A stretch of DNA of 64,000 bases from Morella rubra (GCA_003952965.2 CM025849.1:3985003-4049002), one strand, 5' to 3'. Numbered from the stretch's first letter, positions 1-12,034 are shown. Notes: a model not told the origin generated them from the sequence alone. Program-made: numbers and translations.

Positions 1-1271
1 GTGGTCCATCGTGACATCAAATCAGGCAATATCTTGCTTGATAAGTATTGGAATCCGAAGGTGTCTGACTTTGGCCTAGCAAAGCTCTTGGTGTCAGAGA
101 GAAGTTATGTGACAACTCGTGTGATGGGAACATTCGGGTCAGTCAGATCTCTTGTAATTTGAAAACTATCAACTGACTTCTAATAATTCTAACCTTCAGA
201 ATTTGAGCTGAGTAAATTGGAATGACATTTTCCTGCTTCTGTCCTGTAGTTATGTGGCTCCAGAATATGCCAGTACCGGCATGTTGAATGAAAGAAGTGA
301 TGTATACAGTTTTGGGATTCTTATTATGGAGATAATTTCTGGGAGGAACCCAGTAGACTATAGCCGCCCTGCTGGAGAGGTATGCACTCTCCAGTCAAAG
401 CTACTTTATGACATTGTTGCATGAGCAGCCCAAGATAAGCATTTTTCTTTCTGATATCAACTCACAAGTTAACTTCCAGGTGAACCTAGTTGAGTGGCTT
501 AAGATCATGGTTACAAATCGAAATGCAGAGGGAGCTTTGGATCCTAGGTTACCAGAGAAACCTTCTTCAAGGGCACTGAAGCGTGCTCTGTTAGTGGCTT
601 TACGCTGTGTGGACCCAAATGCTCAGAAGAGGCCTAAGATGGGGCATGTCGTACATATGCTTGAAGCTGACGAATTCCCCTTCCGTGATGTGAGTTTTCA
701 TTCTCTTCTACTCATTTATCTTGCTAATTGCATCTTTACCTCCATTCTTTCATCATCATGAAGTTAGACCTTACTTGTGAACTGCAGTTCTCATGTTCTG
801 TTGTTCTTTACATGAGCTTGTAATTGCCTACCACCGTGCACTTTAATATCTTCACTTGATAGAAAGACAAGTTTTTGCTATACAATCAGAGATGGCAGTA
901 GTTGTCATTGTTACTTCATTTGCTCAGAGCTTTGCATGGAGAGGACAGGTTGCACATGTTCATATCAGGTTCAAATAAAGTGCAACATCCAAAATTAGAA
1001 TTTTTGAATCCCACTTTTTAATCACATGAAAAGTACAGAAGAAATTTTTCAATATGACGTTTTTGGAATGGTTCCCTTTCTTTACTTAACTTCCCAGCAT
1101 TGTCTTTGAAATTGATTTTAGGACCGTAGAGCTGGACGCTCACAGCGTGATGCAATGAGGGATAGGTTGATGGAGAAGCAAGTACATGAATCTGGTGACA
1201 GTAGTGGGTATGAAAGTGGTGCTCAAACCAATATGTCTTTGTGGAGAAAGCCGGAACCTGAAGAACACTAG
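1..1271 (+). CDS. Receptor-like cytoplasmic serine/threonine kinase, C-terminal four exons (partial, starts upstream)
   Basis: Partial protein kinase gene read as four spliced exons: 1-137, 250-379, 480-689 and 1122-1271 (stop TAG 1269-1271). All introns have GT..AG ends and the phases join without a break. Exon 1 begins inside the catalytic loop (HRDIKSGN) and carries DFG, so this is an RD-type kinase with activation-loop residues ending TTRVMGTFG. Exon 2 has the APE motif and SDVYSFGI. Exon 3 has the subdomain XI arginine (RPKMGHVV). Exon 4 is a charged, non-kinase tail of about 49 residues. The order and wording of motifs ([18 protein letters not shown]) match the Arabidopsis At1g01540 / At4g01330 group of plasma-membrane RLK/RLCK proteins. 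The substrate is unknown. The N-terminal part, with any membrane segment, lies outside the window. Nothing suggests a pseudogene. Confidence 0.88.
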
Positions 1272-1383
1272 AACAGTAGCTTCTCCCGACTAATGTATAA
1301 TGTGAATCAACATGCCTTCTCTTTCGACTCTTTAGTTCCTTCCAGAGCTGGATTGTGCAACATCGTGTATATTTGATTAGTAT

Positions 1384-1389
1384 AATAAA
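1384..1389 (+). terminator. Poly(A) signal of the kinase gene
   Basis: AATAAA lies 113 bp after the kinase stop codon, in a T/A-rich 3' region. The position is normal for a plant near-upstream element. I cannot see the actual cleavage site. Confidence 0.45.
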
Positions 1390-1768
1390 AGGCTTGCTCC
1401 ATTTGTAGGTTCTGTAGTGGTCTACGTCCTGCTCTTTATTTCCATTGAACATGTACTATTGTTTTGTATGTAAATCTTGTAAATGAAACGCTCTGGTATC
1501 AACTTTTTGTTTGATAGTTTTCTTCTATCCTTGTCAACCAAATCAAAGAAGTAAAAAGGTTCGCACTATGTTCATTTTTGAACATCTCACAAATTCTTCA
1601 AAAGTGCAGAGGAAATGTTTTTAATTGCGTTTCGGTGCTATGAAAAAGAAAAATGTGTTCATTCTATGTAATTGCATAACGTAGATAGATTTTGTGACTA
1701 GTCATGAACTAGAACATAGTTGTTATGGCATTAGGGTTCTTTTGCAGAAGCTACCCTATTGTAACTTT

Positions 1769-2140
1769 TTTTTTCCCTTTTTTTTTTGTTTTTTTTAGTC
1801 AGAAACGAGAACTTTATTAGCAACAGAAAAGTGTGAACGTCTATAGGGGATCAGTTCCAGCATAAGTTCACACCAGACCTGGAAAATGCTCAGAAATATG
1901 GGGGGAAGCCTCCAGATGAAATCGTGTAGGCAGCCTATCGAGCAAGGTGGTGCGTCACTCGGTTTGCACCTTGTTTAACAAAATTAAAAGTAACAGAATT
2001 GAAGTAGCTCATTATCTGGTAAATATCCTCCACCTTATTGTCACTTTTATGATCATTCATAGATGTTTTCACCATTAGTGTTCCGTACTGGGGATCACCC
2101 ATTTCCAAGAGTTGATCAAGAGAAAGGGGAACCAATCAAT
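1769..2140 (-). pseudogene. 5'-truncated L1-type LINE 3' end (RNase H-like C-terminus)
   Basis: Read on the minus strand, codons around 1935-2135 give an RNase H-like (RVT_3) C-terminus with the signature GANRVTHHLAR, which is typical of plant L1 LINE ORF2 ends. It is followed by a 3' stretch and a long T-run on the plus strand (1768-1798), i.e. the element's poly(A) tail. Upstream (above about 2140) the coding similarity stops, so the copy is severely 5'-truncated. Dead copy; the exact 5' break is not visible. Confidence 0.6.
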
Positions 2141-2339
2141 CTCTTAGATGTGGGCATCTATACTTGTGCACGTATAATCTGTGTGTCTAGGCATCAAGCA
2201 TGTACATGTTTAGGTATCTGTGTCAGCAAATCTGGCTACTGTGATTTTGTCACCGACAAAGACACAGCGGAAAAGTGAAAGGTCAGGTAAGTTCACCCAG
2301 GTTACTTCATAATCCATAAATCAACATGAGGGAGTATTA

Positions 2340-4980
2340 AATATACCGAGATATGTTGCCTAGATCAAGGAAGGGTGGTAAAATACTCGTTTCTGTGCAA
2401 AGTTTGGTAGGGATGATTGCAGAATCATGGGTCCTACAATTTCACGAGCATGTCACTATTGGATTCTACATTTTTTTCATAAAGGAAGGTGTGGGGGCTT
2501 GGTTGTGATCGGGAAATCTCGAGAGGAGAATCTTTGGGACCCTTCACTTCTCTTTTCTTACGTTTTTTGTTCTTAAATAGAAATGTCCTAAGGAACTCTA
2601 TTTCCGCTTCGTGCTTTTGACTTTTTGTTCTGAAAATCGATCGACAACTAGGCAGAAATCTTCATTCCTGTTCAAGAGGCGCATATTTTTTCTGTCCCCT
2701 CAGCACAAAAAGGCAAGTAACTGGTGGATAACTTTGTTTGATACTTATTGCTTGAGGATTGCTTTTTCCTTTTGTTTCGGCGTTTGAAAGTCTTCTTCTG
2801 TTTTGAAATTTTTGGTGGCAAGTAAAAAATGTTTGCAGTGCATAGAAATCATATTGTCTGTGGGGTCTTTCCATTTCCTTGATTTGGGGAGAGTTTGGAG
2901 CTTCTTCTTTTTTTTTTTTTCTGTGTTGTAAGCATTGGCCACATCAGCAAATGCCGGCTGCAAATCGACGAAAGATGGACATTATAGAGAGACATTGGTA
3001 GAAAATGGGATATACCACAAGGACGGCGGGAAAAAAAAAATTTCCTTAAGACGCCATTGGAAAAAGGTTAAACCACATGCATACGTTTATTATTTTAGCC
3101 CTCTTTTAACTTAGCATGCACAAAAGTGATAATTTTGAATGGTATAGTTCATTTTGTTGCGCAAAACATAAAAGAAAGATTCTATTGAGGATATCAAATA
3201 AGAGGACTTTTTTTTTAAGTTTTTTATAATGAAATAAGAGGTTAGATTCCCTATAGGATATCAAATAAGAGGATTCGTGAATGTGGAAAAGGCGGGCATA
3301 GTCCTTAACCACTTCTCGCGGTTCTCTCTCTCCTAGTTATGCCATCTCGTTTTTCAATGAATGCGAGGCTGAAATTCTTTCGTCAACACTTGGGATTTAG
3401 GGGTGTATTATTTTTAAGGTTTCAAATTTGAATTATTTTAAGTGTAAATAATTCTTTAAGGTTACTCTCGTAGTAAAAATGGACTTACCTAACATATATT
3501 ATTTGAGAGGCTGTACGACTCAAAAATTGACATAACGTTAAATTTAACTCGTGTAAATATCAAGTCAAGTCTGTATGAGTTCGGTGTATTAGTATTCAGA
3601 TTTTTCTTATTACCCAAAAATAAATAAATAAATAAATTCTTTAAGGTAAAAGAACAAAGAAAGAAAGAGAAGTACTTCAATTGGCAATGTGAATCAGATA
3701 AGCTTCCCTTTAACAACTGTTGTGGTTTTTTTTTTATTGGGAGATAAGTGAGTAATAATATAATATGTAAGGAAATCACTCAATTTAAAAGCTTAAATCA
3801 ATAGATTTAGGCTTAATATTTACATTATATTAACTATTTATACTTGTGATTTCTTTATAACGATAGAAAAATATATCTTACATAAAATGTATTAAACAAT
3901 TATTATATTATGCGACCCCCGAAAGATTAATTTTTAATTTATCTCACAAAACATGTGCACCGCGAGAAAAAAGTTACTTTCTTTGATAGTGCATATCCCT
4001 GTAAACTTGGTGCTTAAGTTCTTTCATGTGAATTATAATTAGCGAATATTTGAAAATCTATGGCGGTGCATGGTTGACCTGAGAAACGAGTTGTTTCTTA
4101 AAAGCCACTAAATATAGGTTTGGGTGTCCAAAGTAGATTACGATAAAGATTGTCTATCAATTTTTCTAAGGTAAATTAGAATAAATCTCCACAAACTACC
4201 ACCATATTTTCAAGAGTATCTCAATATTATAGCCTATTGTAATTTACTTCCTAAATCCATGTTTCTATTGCTATTCCATCCCTAGATCCAGTGAGATATT
4301 AACTCGGATAGTTTTCATCCTACATGACCCGTTATGTGCCCCTCTCCCTCTTTTAGAAATATAATTATGGCTCATTGACACTGAAATATTGCATTGTACC
4401 CTAGATACTATGCTCTAGCTAGGCTAAACGTTGTGTTTCATAAATTTTAAGTCTTAACCAGTGGAGCCAAAAAAATAATTTGAGAGTTATGACTCTAGAG
4501 AATGGGGCATAATTGTATTTTTATAAAGAGGAGGGCCACTTGTGAAATAAAGCATCCCAGTTAACAACTTCTTTGGATCTGAGGATGAAATCACAACAAG
4601 AACATAGATTTAGAGAGTGAGTCACAACGAGGTAGAGTAACTTGTGAAGATTTATTGTAATTTAATTCATAGCAAAAGCTTCAAGAAGAAACGAATTTAG
4701 CCTACATACAAAGTCCCTAATCCCATACAAGCTCCCTAACATACAACCATGGGCCATAATCAACCAATCTAGATACCATCAAACATGGGAGTAAACCCAC
4801 TACTATAAAACGAAGGGAAACCTCGTCTATTTGAAAGCTTGCACTAAGGAAGCAGCTAAAAAAAGAAGAAAAAAAAAAAGGTTTCGAAATAGGCTTTAAC
4901 TTCGGACTACAAAGGGTAACGACAACACCTGATTCGCACCTCTCCCCTTGGTTGCTTAAGCTGCCCTTGTCGAAATCGTT
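2340..4980. other. Non-genic AT-rich stretch
   Basis: I find no recognisable gene, RNA or mobile-element coding here. There are homopolymer runs (e.g. near 2905-2921 and 3030-3040) and only short, low-complexity open frames on both strands. It may be decayed repeat DNA. Confidence 0.4.
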
Positions 4981-4997
4981 GGGTCCAACAATGTTGC

Positions 4998-5226
4998 ATT
5001 TGGCCACACTTCTGACGGGACTAGAAATTTGACTTTTCGTGACGAGAAGTTCCGTCATAATAACCTATTAGCGACGGAACAAGTTTCGTCACTAAAAATT
5101 TTCCGTGAAGAAAATTGAATTTCGTCATCATAAGCTTTTAGTGACGCTCTTTTGTTAATGGAGCTCGTGACAAAAAATTGACTTTTAATGACAATTTTGT
5201 CACTAAAAGTCAATTTTTTTGTAGTA
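4998..5226. mobile_element. Right end of a CACTA (En/Spm-type) element
   Basis: The stretch ends in TTTTTTTGTAGTA, the complement of a CACTACAAAAAAA terminus with its last base changed. It is preceded by a dense set of inverted copies of GTCACTAAAA / TTTTAGTGAC and GTCACGAAA-type words, which is CACTA subterminal repeat structure. The same words occur at the left CACTA end at 55429. No matching left terminus or transposase is visible upstream, so I call only this end. Confidence 0.6.
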
Positions 5227-5353
5227 AGGCAAGAGAAGAACGAAAACTTGAGAATGGTCTCCAAAACCCCTCTTATGAAGTTAGATCTAAGGTTTTACTC
5301 TTCTGACCAATACAAATCTAAAGGGATAACGACACAAAAAGACATATCATGAG

Positions 5354-5460
5354 AGTAGGGATGGAGCTAGGGGCCATGGCCCTACTTTTGTTAATGATTT
5401 TTTTAATATTTATTGTTTTGTAAACTGCCCTCTAATTTCTAATTTTGGCTTCGTCCCTAC
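5354..5460. mobile_element. Short MITE with GTAGGGAYGRAGC-type inverted ends
   Basis: About 107 bp. The left end GTAGGGATGGAGCTAGG and the reverse complement of the right end (GTAGGGACGAAGCC) pair over about 16 bases. It is flanked by ATGAG on both sides (5349-5353 and 5461-5465), a possible 5-bp target duplication. The internal sequence is T-rich and non-coding. The same terminal words recur at about 6160 and 7117, so the two elements may be related. Superfamily not assigned. Confidence 0.5.
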
Positions 5461-6158
5461 ATGAGCAAAAGAGAGAGAGGAGAATGAAAGAGCTCATCTC
5501 GCCTCTACTTGAGCAGAGAGAGGGGGGCGTACTAGAGTTTTTGCATGAGGGAGAGTGAGCATATTAGAGATAGGGTTTTCCCATCAGAGAGAGAGAGACT
5601 GACAGATTAGAGAAAACACTTGTTGATTGGCTTTTATTCTATTTTTATCATAACAACTGTTTTATTGATATTCAAGGAAGTGCAAAGACCTCGTTACATG
5701 CCCTAAACGACTAGTAAGACCTTACATAGAGGTGACAGACCAACAAGTAGGGGGCCAAAAGGTCATACATAGATCCATAAAGGGTAGATAACCTATAAGA
5801 GCAGCAAGCTAATATGACCAATTGAAAAGGGAAGCCGACACCGGAGGGGGGCGGCGGAATTGGTCGGAAGAGGAGAGGAATCAACCAAAGGGGAAAGTTG
5901 ATGGTTGTGTGAGATGTACGCACGTGGGGCATCACTCACCGGTTGACCAACTCCAAGTAGAACTTGAACAAACCACCAAGAGGCACGGAGGCCAACCACA
6001 TAGCCATGAAACGACCGCCTGAGCTCAGATCTGGAAAGGAAAGGTACGGGTGCGTGAAATCCATGTGTGCGTGGGCGTGAATGATACCTCACGTGCTAGT
6101 CGATCACCTCTAGGTTGGGGCAAAAACAGATGTCGACTAATGTCATAGCTATCCATGC
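5461..6158. other. GA-rich and unassigned stretch
   Basis: 5463-5610 is rich in GAGAGA runs. 5640-6150 has higher GC and small open frames on both strands, but none resembles a known protein to me. It may continue at 7118-7400 after the element between them. Confidence 0.3.
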
Positions 6159-6159
6159 C

Positions 6160-7117
6160 TAGGGACGAAGCCAGGATTTGCCTTTAGGGGAGCCAAATAT
6201 AATTTTTGCTTGAAATTTTTTTTTCTAATCGAGTACCTTGACTAATCTCAGAGCTTTCAAATTTTCATTATAATCAAAATAAGCATAGTCAAAATGTAAT
6301 AACATATTCTAAACCTTAAAAAAGAAAAAATTTATAAACTTTAACTTAATTGTTAAAGTCAAATTTTCATCAATTATACTAATTGAACCGGACATTCGAG
6401 TAAAAGTCATCAATTATTATATTAGTACTAAAACCTTGTGCGGCCGAATGGAATCAAAAGTTCAAAATCTTCAGAATAAATGGCTCATAAATTATTGACA
6501 AAAGCACAAAGCAATGTTAAAATCTAGTCAAACTAATATAGGCACACATAAATAATAGAGCAATAATATTTAATTAAACAATAATAATGAAATGAGTATG
6601 TTTTCAAAAAAAAAGACAATAATAATTAAATATAATAACATTTAGAATTCTAAAGATGATTTTTTTTTTTGTGCAAAGCAAAAAGTTTGTTGTATTCCAA
6701 GAGTTGAGTATGAATTTTGTTATTTTCTGTATATAAGATAAAATAGTGGGAGAAAGAAAAAAGATAAGCCATTAAGAGAAAAATTTGGAGGCAGGGAGAG
6801 GACATTTAGAAAAAATGAAGGGAGAAAGGAATAGAAAAAAAGTCAAAAGGATAAACTCTTTAGTATTTTTTTTAAAAAAATTTGAAGGGCCTACTTATAA
6901 AGTAGTTATTCCCTCTCTCAAAATCTTTCATTCTCTCATGTTTATTTCTCCAAAAAAGAATTTTTGGGGGGCCATTATAAAGATTTCTAACAATTTTTCC
7001 CTTATATTATAAAAAAATTGCAAAAATTTGAAATTTTGGCCATGTATAAAAAAAAATTTCAAAAGGTTTGGAAGGGCCATGGCCCCCTAGCCCCCCTAAG
7101 CTTCGTCATTGTCCCTG
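6160..7117. mobile_element. Possible non-autonomous TIR element (TAGGGACGAAGC ends)
   Basis: The left boundary reads TAGGGACGAAGCCAGG, and the reverse complement of the right boundary reads CAGGGACAATGACGAAGC followed by a G-rich tract, as in the MITE at 5354. The interior is AT-rich and has no transposase. I could not find a convincing target duplication, so the boundaries are provisional. Confidence 0.35.
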
Positions 7118-7737
7118 CCGGTCGTGTCTTCTAGAGACCTCTAAACGTGTTGAGATCTCTTCTTGAATTTGCCGAAAGAAAACTCCAAAAAAAAGTCAGA
7201 GAAAGAGGGAGGGTTTATTGGAAACCTTAACTATGGGAAACCAGAACAAAAAGGGAGAGAGGCGGGAGGGGAGAGGGGCGGGAGGTGCGGTCCCTCCCTC
7301 GGCCAAAAAAGAAGCTGGAAAAAGGGTGCAGACAAGAGAGGGGGAGAGAATTCTAGAGAAAGGGTCCCTAGAATATATAGGTTCTTACTGTAAGTCTTGA
7401 TTTGCTATAATTTGACTTGTCTGGAGCGGGGAGCACATATATATGTACCTATATGATCACTAGTTCCGGCCTTTTCACTAGTCTTTCAACATGTAATGTT
7501 TTTTAATGCATGCCTGCGTCATGATCCGGTTGGGGTCCTTATGATTACGGTTGTACTGTTTCTATGCAATCATACATTTGAGAGCTTTAATAATGCAACA
7601 ACATCTACCTGTATCCATTTTTCAGTTCTTCCGGATAACTTAGTATTTTACATTTTCTAACTTCGAAGGGAAAACGGACAAAAGATAAAGAGGACCCATA
7701 ACGTGCAAGGCCGGCATAGCCAAACAATCAACTAGAG
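7118..7737. other. Unassigned stretch before the subtilase duplication
   Basis: 7163-7400 is purine-rich (GGGAGAGGGGCGGGAGG type). The remainder is mixed, with no recognisable gene. Confidence 0.3.
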
Positions 7738-7810
7738 TTTACCCAGTTAAGCAGGTTCACATGGACTTATCAGCAACGCCAAAAGCTTTCTCTAACCACC
7801 ATAACTCGTT
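7738..7810 (+). pseudogene. Subtilase scrap S0 (codons for about 18 N-terminal residues)
   Basis: The sequence reads HMDLSATPKAFSNHH and aligns with residues 32-46 of the intact subtilase at 57876 (nucleotides about 57963-58016). At about 7808-7812 the match jumps directly to the downstream flank of the gene (CGTTCAATGTAAAG, as at 17638 and 60772). The whole body of this gene copy was therefore deleted between two points sharing only a couple of bases. This is the left-most trace of the tandem subtilase array. Confidence 0.75.
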
Positions 7811-8530
7811 CAATGTAAAGAAAGCTCGACAAACTGCTTGCAAAAAGGGCTATTTTAGACAGACTACCTACCAATATATATCTGTAAAGCTATTCCAAAT
7901 GAAACAAAAATGGGAATTTTTAATAAAATTTCGAGAATTCTCTTTCTTAAAACAAAAAACAAAAAAGTGGGAGCCAGCAACAAAGTTTACCTTAATTGCA
8001 TATGAAACACACGGCCATCATGTGCTTAGAAGGGGAAACAGAGCAAGCATACGGTGTGCTGTGAAGTAGAGGATATATATATTGGGTAGACGATAGATTC
8101 CATGCATAAAATATTAAAGTCATGATTGCGGAAAGAAAGCCAAATTAAATCATTTTTATTTAAAATGATAGAGCAGCACGAAGATTAAGATGCCGTGAGA
8201 ATCTGAGGTAATTGACTTGATCAATAGGGTCAACACGTAAATAAAAATTCTTACTCTTTCTATATAACCCATGATTTTTCCCCCTTTTTTTGTAACGCCA
8301 TGATGATTGAACAGGTTAAACTTAAGATTAAGATGATGAGAAATAGAAAATTCTTGACAGTGAGAATTAGAACATCATAACAAGTTACATATTATGAGAT
8401 ATGGTTGTGTTTAGAAATAATGGACCCAAAATTAAGTTAATTAACCTTCATATATGTTATGATGGCTAATTGATTACATGATGAGCAAGGAAAGAGGAGA
8501 ACAAAAAAGAAAAAGAAAAAAAGCACTCGA
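7811..8530. repeat. Flank copy F0 (paralogue of F1 17540-19217 and F2 60640-61306)
   Basis: Contains the same ordered blocks as F1 and F2: CGTTCAATGTAAAG, GAAACACACGGCCATCATGTG (8008, 17970, 61118), a block ending near GTCAACACGTA, and TGTAACGCCATGA. Non-coding. It marks the downstream flank of the deleted S0 copy. Confidence 0.7.
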
Positions 8531-8542
8531 GCTCCATTCAAT

Positions 8543-10365
8543 ACTACAACGAACTTGCCTTTTAGAGACAAAATTTTGTAAGAAAATACAAATTTTCATC
8601 CCAAAAACAGCACAACACCAACTCGAAAAAGTTTAAGGCGCCATTCCAGGCACACCGTTCAAACAAGATTTACGCGCATTCGAACGATATTGGAATCTTT
8701 TGAGATGACCCATTTGATTGATAATGTAATACCAATTTTACATTTTGTGATCCCCACAACTTAGATGAAATTCTCTAGACATGCTCACACCGCAATCAAG
8801 TTTAGGGACAAATTTGAGGATTCGTCCTCTATGTCTTCGTGGGAAATCCCAGTCAATTGATTTTGTTTATCCGTATGGTGTTGGATTGTATTGTGCTAAT
8901 CTGTTGAATATATATAGCGTCCGATTGCGCTTTTTATTTCGTGTCTGATGTTTGAAGATATATAAGATATAAAAAAATTTTAATTTTAGTTATTTATAAA
9001 GTTATAAATTAAATTTAAAAAATACCAAATGAATCACAAATTACCACATACATCAATTATAAGTTAAGAAAAATAAAATATTTGTTCAAACATTGATAAT
9101 TAAAGACAACAAACTGTTTTAAAACATAAATCTCTAGACCCTCCGTCGAAGCTGCAATTGGGTCACGAGGCGTCTAATTTGTGCCTTCAACCGGTATTCC
9201 ATCTCTTTTATGAGTTCCTCTTGTATTTTTTGTTCCTCTGCGTTGCGTTGTCTCTTATAAATTGTGGACGAGATTTAACTACGATGTTGAAGACGACGAC
9301 GTTGCGGAGTTCACCGAGCATCGTAAACCAGTTAACCACACATATACCCTGATTTGGTCCCGAGAACTTGACTGTAAACCCGTACATTGATGTATGGCTA
9401 GCTTCTCCTCTAAACTTAACTGCAACTGTAGAGCCTCAATCTTCTCCTACAATTAAATAAAAAATTGAATATAAAATCATAAGAAGACATACAAAATAAA
9501 TTAAATGAATACATAACGTTTGATTTATATAAAGGAACACGTTAAAAGCTAATATGCTCAGTAAATTCTCTTTTTAGTTTCCGATGTATCCAATAAACAT
9601 TCTTATTTTTATGCATCTTCTCAAACAACATAGCCGGATTGACTGTCCCTGTTTTTAGAGTTTTCTGCATCCAAAGGAGATTAATGTTAAAACAACTCGT
9701 GTTATTTTATTACAAAGACTATTATTAGCATAACCATTAATTTCAAAAATTTAAAAATCCTCGATTTACCATAAGTGTTTTGTTGCGCTGAAAAGATCTC
9801 GATCCAGTGGTCTGGTATACGGTGAGGTGAGACCTATTCTCACTGTTGCTATAACTCATGTTCTACAATAAAATCAGAATTAAAATAAGGCTTAACTTGT
9901 AGTCCTTGTGGCATTGACTTGTGATAAATAGGTCTTTAGGGTATTAAAATCGACATATATATAAGTCCTTGACGTAATTATATTTAGTAATTGAGCCTTA
10001 ATTTTTTTTTTTTTTTAAAAAAAATCCATCCCTCCATTATCTCCAGGTGTAAAACCACTAATGAAAAAATGATGATGTCGACGATGATCGCTGTATTGCG
10101 TGTGTTTGTTCTGGGAAGCTTTTGCATTTCTTCCCCCATCCCATTTTGATACTAGTGCTTTCGAACGTGGTTTACAGATGAAAAGTTATGGTCCTAATAT
10201 TCATAATTTTGGAACGAACGGTATTCTCACAAAAAAATATGCCTTATATTTTTAGGGACGAAATAAACCTTATGCCGTCTCAAAAAAATTGGATCCCATT
10301 CAGGACCCAAAAAAATCGGTTTCTCTTGACGTGTTTGGGACGAAATCTTTTTTTTTTTTAGTGGT
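8543..10365 (-). mobile_element. Relic CACTA element in flank P1, with Transposase_24-like remnants
   Basis: The left end TACTACAACGAACTTGCC followed by TTTTAGAGACAAAATTTT, and the right end GGGACGAAATC plus T-run plus TAGTG, resemble CACTA termini. On the minus strand three fragments read like a plant Ptta/En-Spm protein (Transposase_24): TGSRSFSAQQ (about 9780-9815), PAMLFEKMHKNKNVYWIHRK (about 9560-9640) and a glutamate/lysine coiled-coil piece (about 9160-9290). All are broken. The paralogous flank P2 (50949-53850) has the same relic, so it predates the duplication. No 3-bp target repeat was confirmed. Confidence 0.5.
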
Positions 10366-10599
10366 TAGGTATGCCAGAGAATGTAAACAAGATGAAACCG
10401 GGTCATAGATAACGACATGACATCTAACCATTTGTCCACCGAATGACACCAATTGATCACGTGCAGGGGTAGAACTATCTGCAACTTACTTGAAGCTTCT
10501 TATAATTAAGAGAATTATAATCATGAGAAAAAAATCTAGAGGAAGATGATCACTTACGTAAGCTGCTAGTTATTATAAGTTTGATTAAGCTAGCGCGAA

Positions 10600-10845
10600 T
10601 GAATGTTGTGGCATATAAATGCATTAACTTGTGAAGCATCGATAGCAACAAAACAGGGGTAGCTAGAATGGCTTTCGGTGGCCCCTCCGAACTATAGCCA
10701 GGCCCGCCCGTCACATGGCCAGGCGTCTAAATGTTAACGAGACGAGAAGAGTATGCTGCCAAAATATATATACGACACAAATTAAACAGAAGTGATGATA
10801 GTTCTGCTGGACTTACAGTGTTAGTTCTCTTAGCTAGATGCGAAG
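10600..10845. repeat. Flank block shared by P1, P2 and P3
   Basis: The block with CTTGTGAAGCATCGAT, GGTGGCCCCTCCGAAC, CAGGCCCGCCCGTCACATGG and TTAGCTAGATGCGAA is repeated at about 53985-54222 (P2) and about 61311-61540 (P3). Non-coding. It links the three upstream flanks of the subtilase array. In P1 it is cut at ACCAACC and fused to the coding sequence of S1. Confidence 0.8.
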
Positions 10846-12034
10846 TACCAACCCTGCCCAAGTCGCAATAGTTTTCATGGATGCTTGTGACGATTTGAAG
10901 GAACTGAAGAAAATTGGGAATAAGATTGTGCTGTGCCAAGACAAGAATGGATCCTTGAGTGAACAACAGTATAATGTTAACCATGCAAACGTGGCCACCG
11001 GTGTCTTTATAACTAGCATCACTGACTTGGAGTTCTACATCCAAAGCACGTTTCCGGCAATTGTTTTAAATCCAAAGAACGGAGAAACAGTCAAAGACTC
11101 CATCAAGATTAACTCCCAGCCAAAAGCAAAGCTGGAGTTCCAAGACGACTCTTCGTACCAAACCGGCACCAAGTGTTACTACCTACAGATCTAGAGGACC
11201 ATCTCCGAGCTGTCCATCTGTCTTGAAGACTGACATAATGGCTCCTGGTGCATTAGTCTTAGCTTCCTGGCCCCCAAATGTTCCAGTGGCCGTGGTGGAC
11301 TCGCAGCCACTATTTAGCAACTTCAATCTGTTGTCTGGTACATCCATGTCGTGCCCCCATGCAGCAGGGGTGGCCGCACTTATAAAGGAAGTGCACCCTG
11401 AATGGAGCCCCGCAGCCATCTGGTCAGCCATGATGACCACTTCGGACGCAATGGACAACACATACGGCCCCATCAAAGACATTGGTCGTGGTGACGTACG
11501 AACTAGTCCTTTAGCCATGGGCGCTGGGCATATCAATCCGAACAAGGCAATAAACCCCGGGCTAATATACGACGCTAAATCAGAAGAGTACATAAATCTT
11601 CTCTGTGCACTAATTACTCCAGGGAGCAAATTCGGACCATCACCCAATCGGCTTCGTATAATTGCTCCATCTCGTCCTTGGATCTTAACTACCCTTCATT
11701 TATTGCATTCTTCAATGCGAACGTCTCAAATTTAGATTCGAAAACCGTACAATAATTCCATAGGACAGATACCAACGTTGTAGAGGGGAAGTCGACCTAC
11801 GTTGCAAGAGTGACACCTATGAAAGGGGTTCACGTCAGTGTGACGCCAGACAAATTAGTGTTCGAAGAGAAAAACGAGAATCATGGTTTCAAACTGAGTA
11901 TAGAAGGTCCTCGACGGCTAGCAGATTTCGTAGTTTTCGGTTTTCTCAGTTGGGTGGATACTGCAGGAAAACACGTGGTCAGAAGCCCGATGGTGGCTAA
12001 AAGAATCAGTTCGGATCTATTGCCGCAGAGCTAA
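10846..12034 (+). pseudogene. Subtilase pseudogene S1 (residues about 374-766 only)
   Basis: Aligns along its whole length with residues about 374-766 of the intact gene at 57876. The first 373 codons are missing, including signal peptide, inhibitor domain and the catalytic Asp, His and Asn; only the catalytic Ser motif GTSMSCPH remains (11337-11360). Further damage: a 2-base loss near 11139 (intact copy CCGAAAGAC, here CCAAGAC), a 1-base loss near 11612, and in-frame stops near 11735 and 11780. It is disrupted at both ends and no ATG of its own is supported. The fusion point to the upstream flank at about 10846 carries the short shared word CCAACC. Confidence 0.93.

Noticed and set aside
5793-6092. 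Overlapping ORFs on both strands in a GC-richer block
   Set aside because: No recognisable domain, signal or splice context; left as unassigned.
10838-11194. ORF starting ATGCGAAGTACC as a short subtilase-like gene
   Set aside because: The ATG belongs to upstream flank sequence present in P2 and P3; the fusion is a deletion joint and the frame is lost at 11139.
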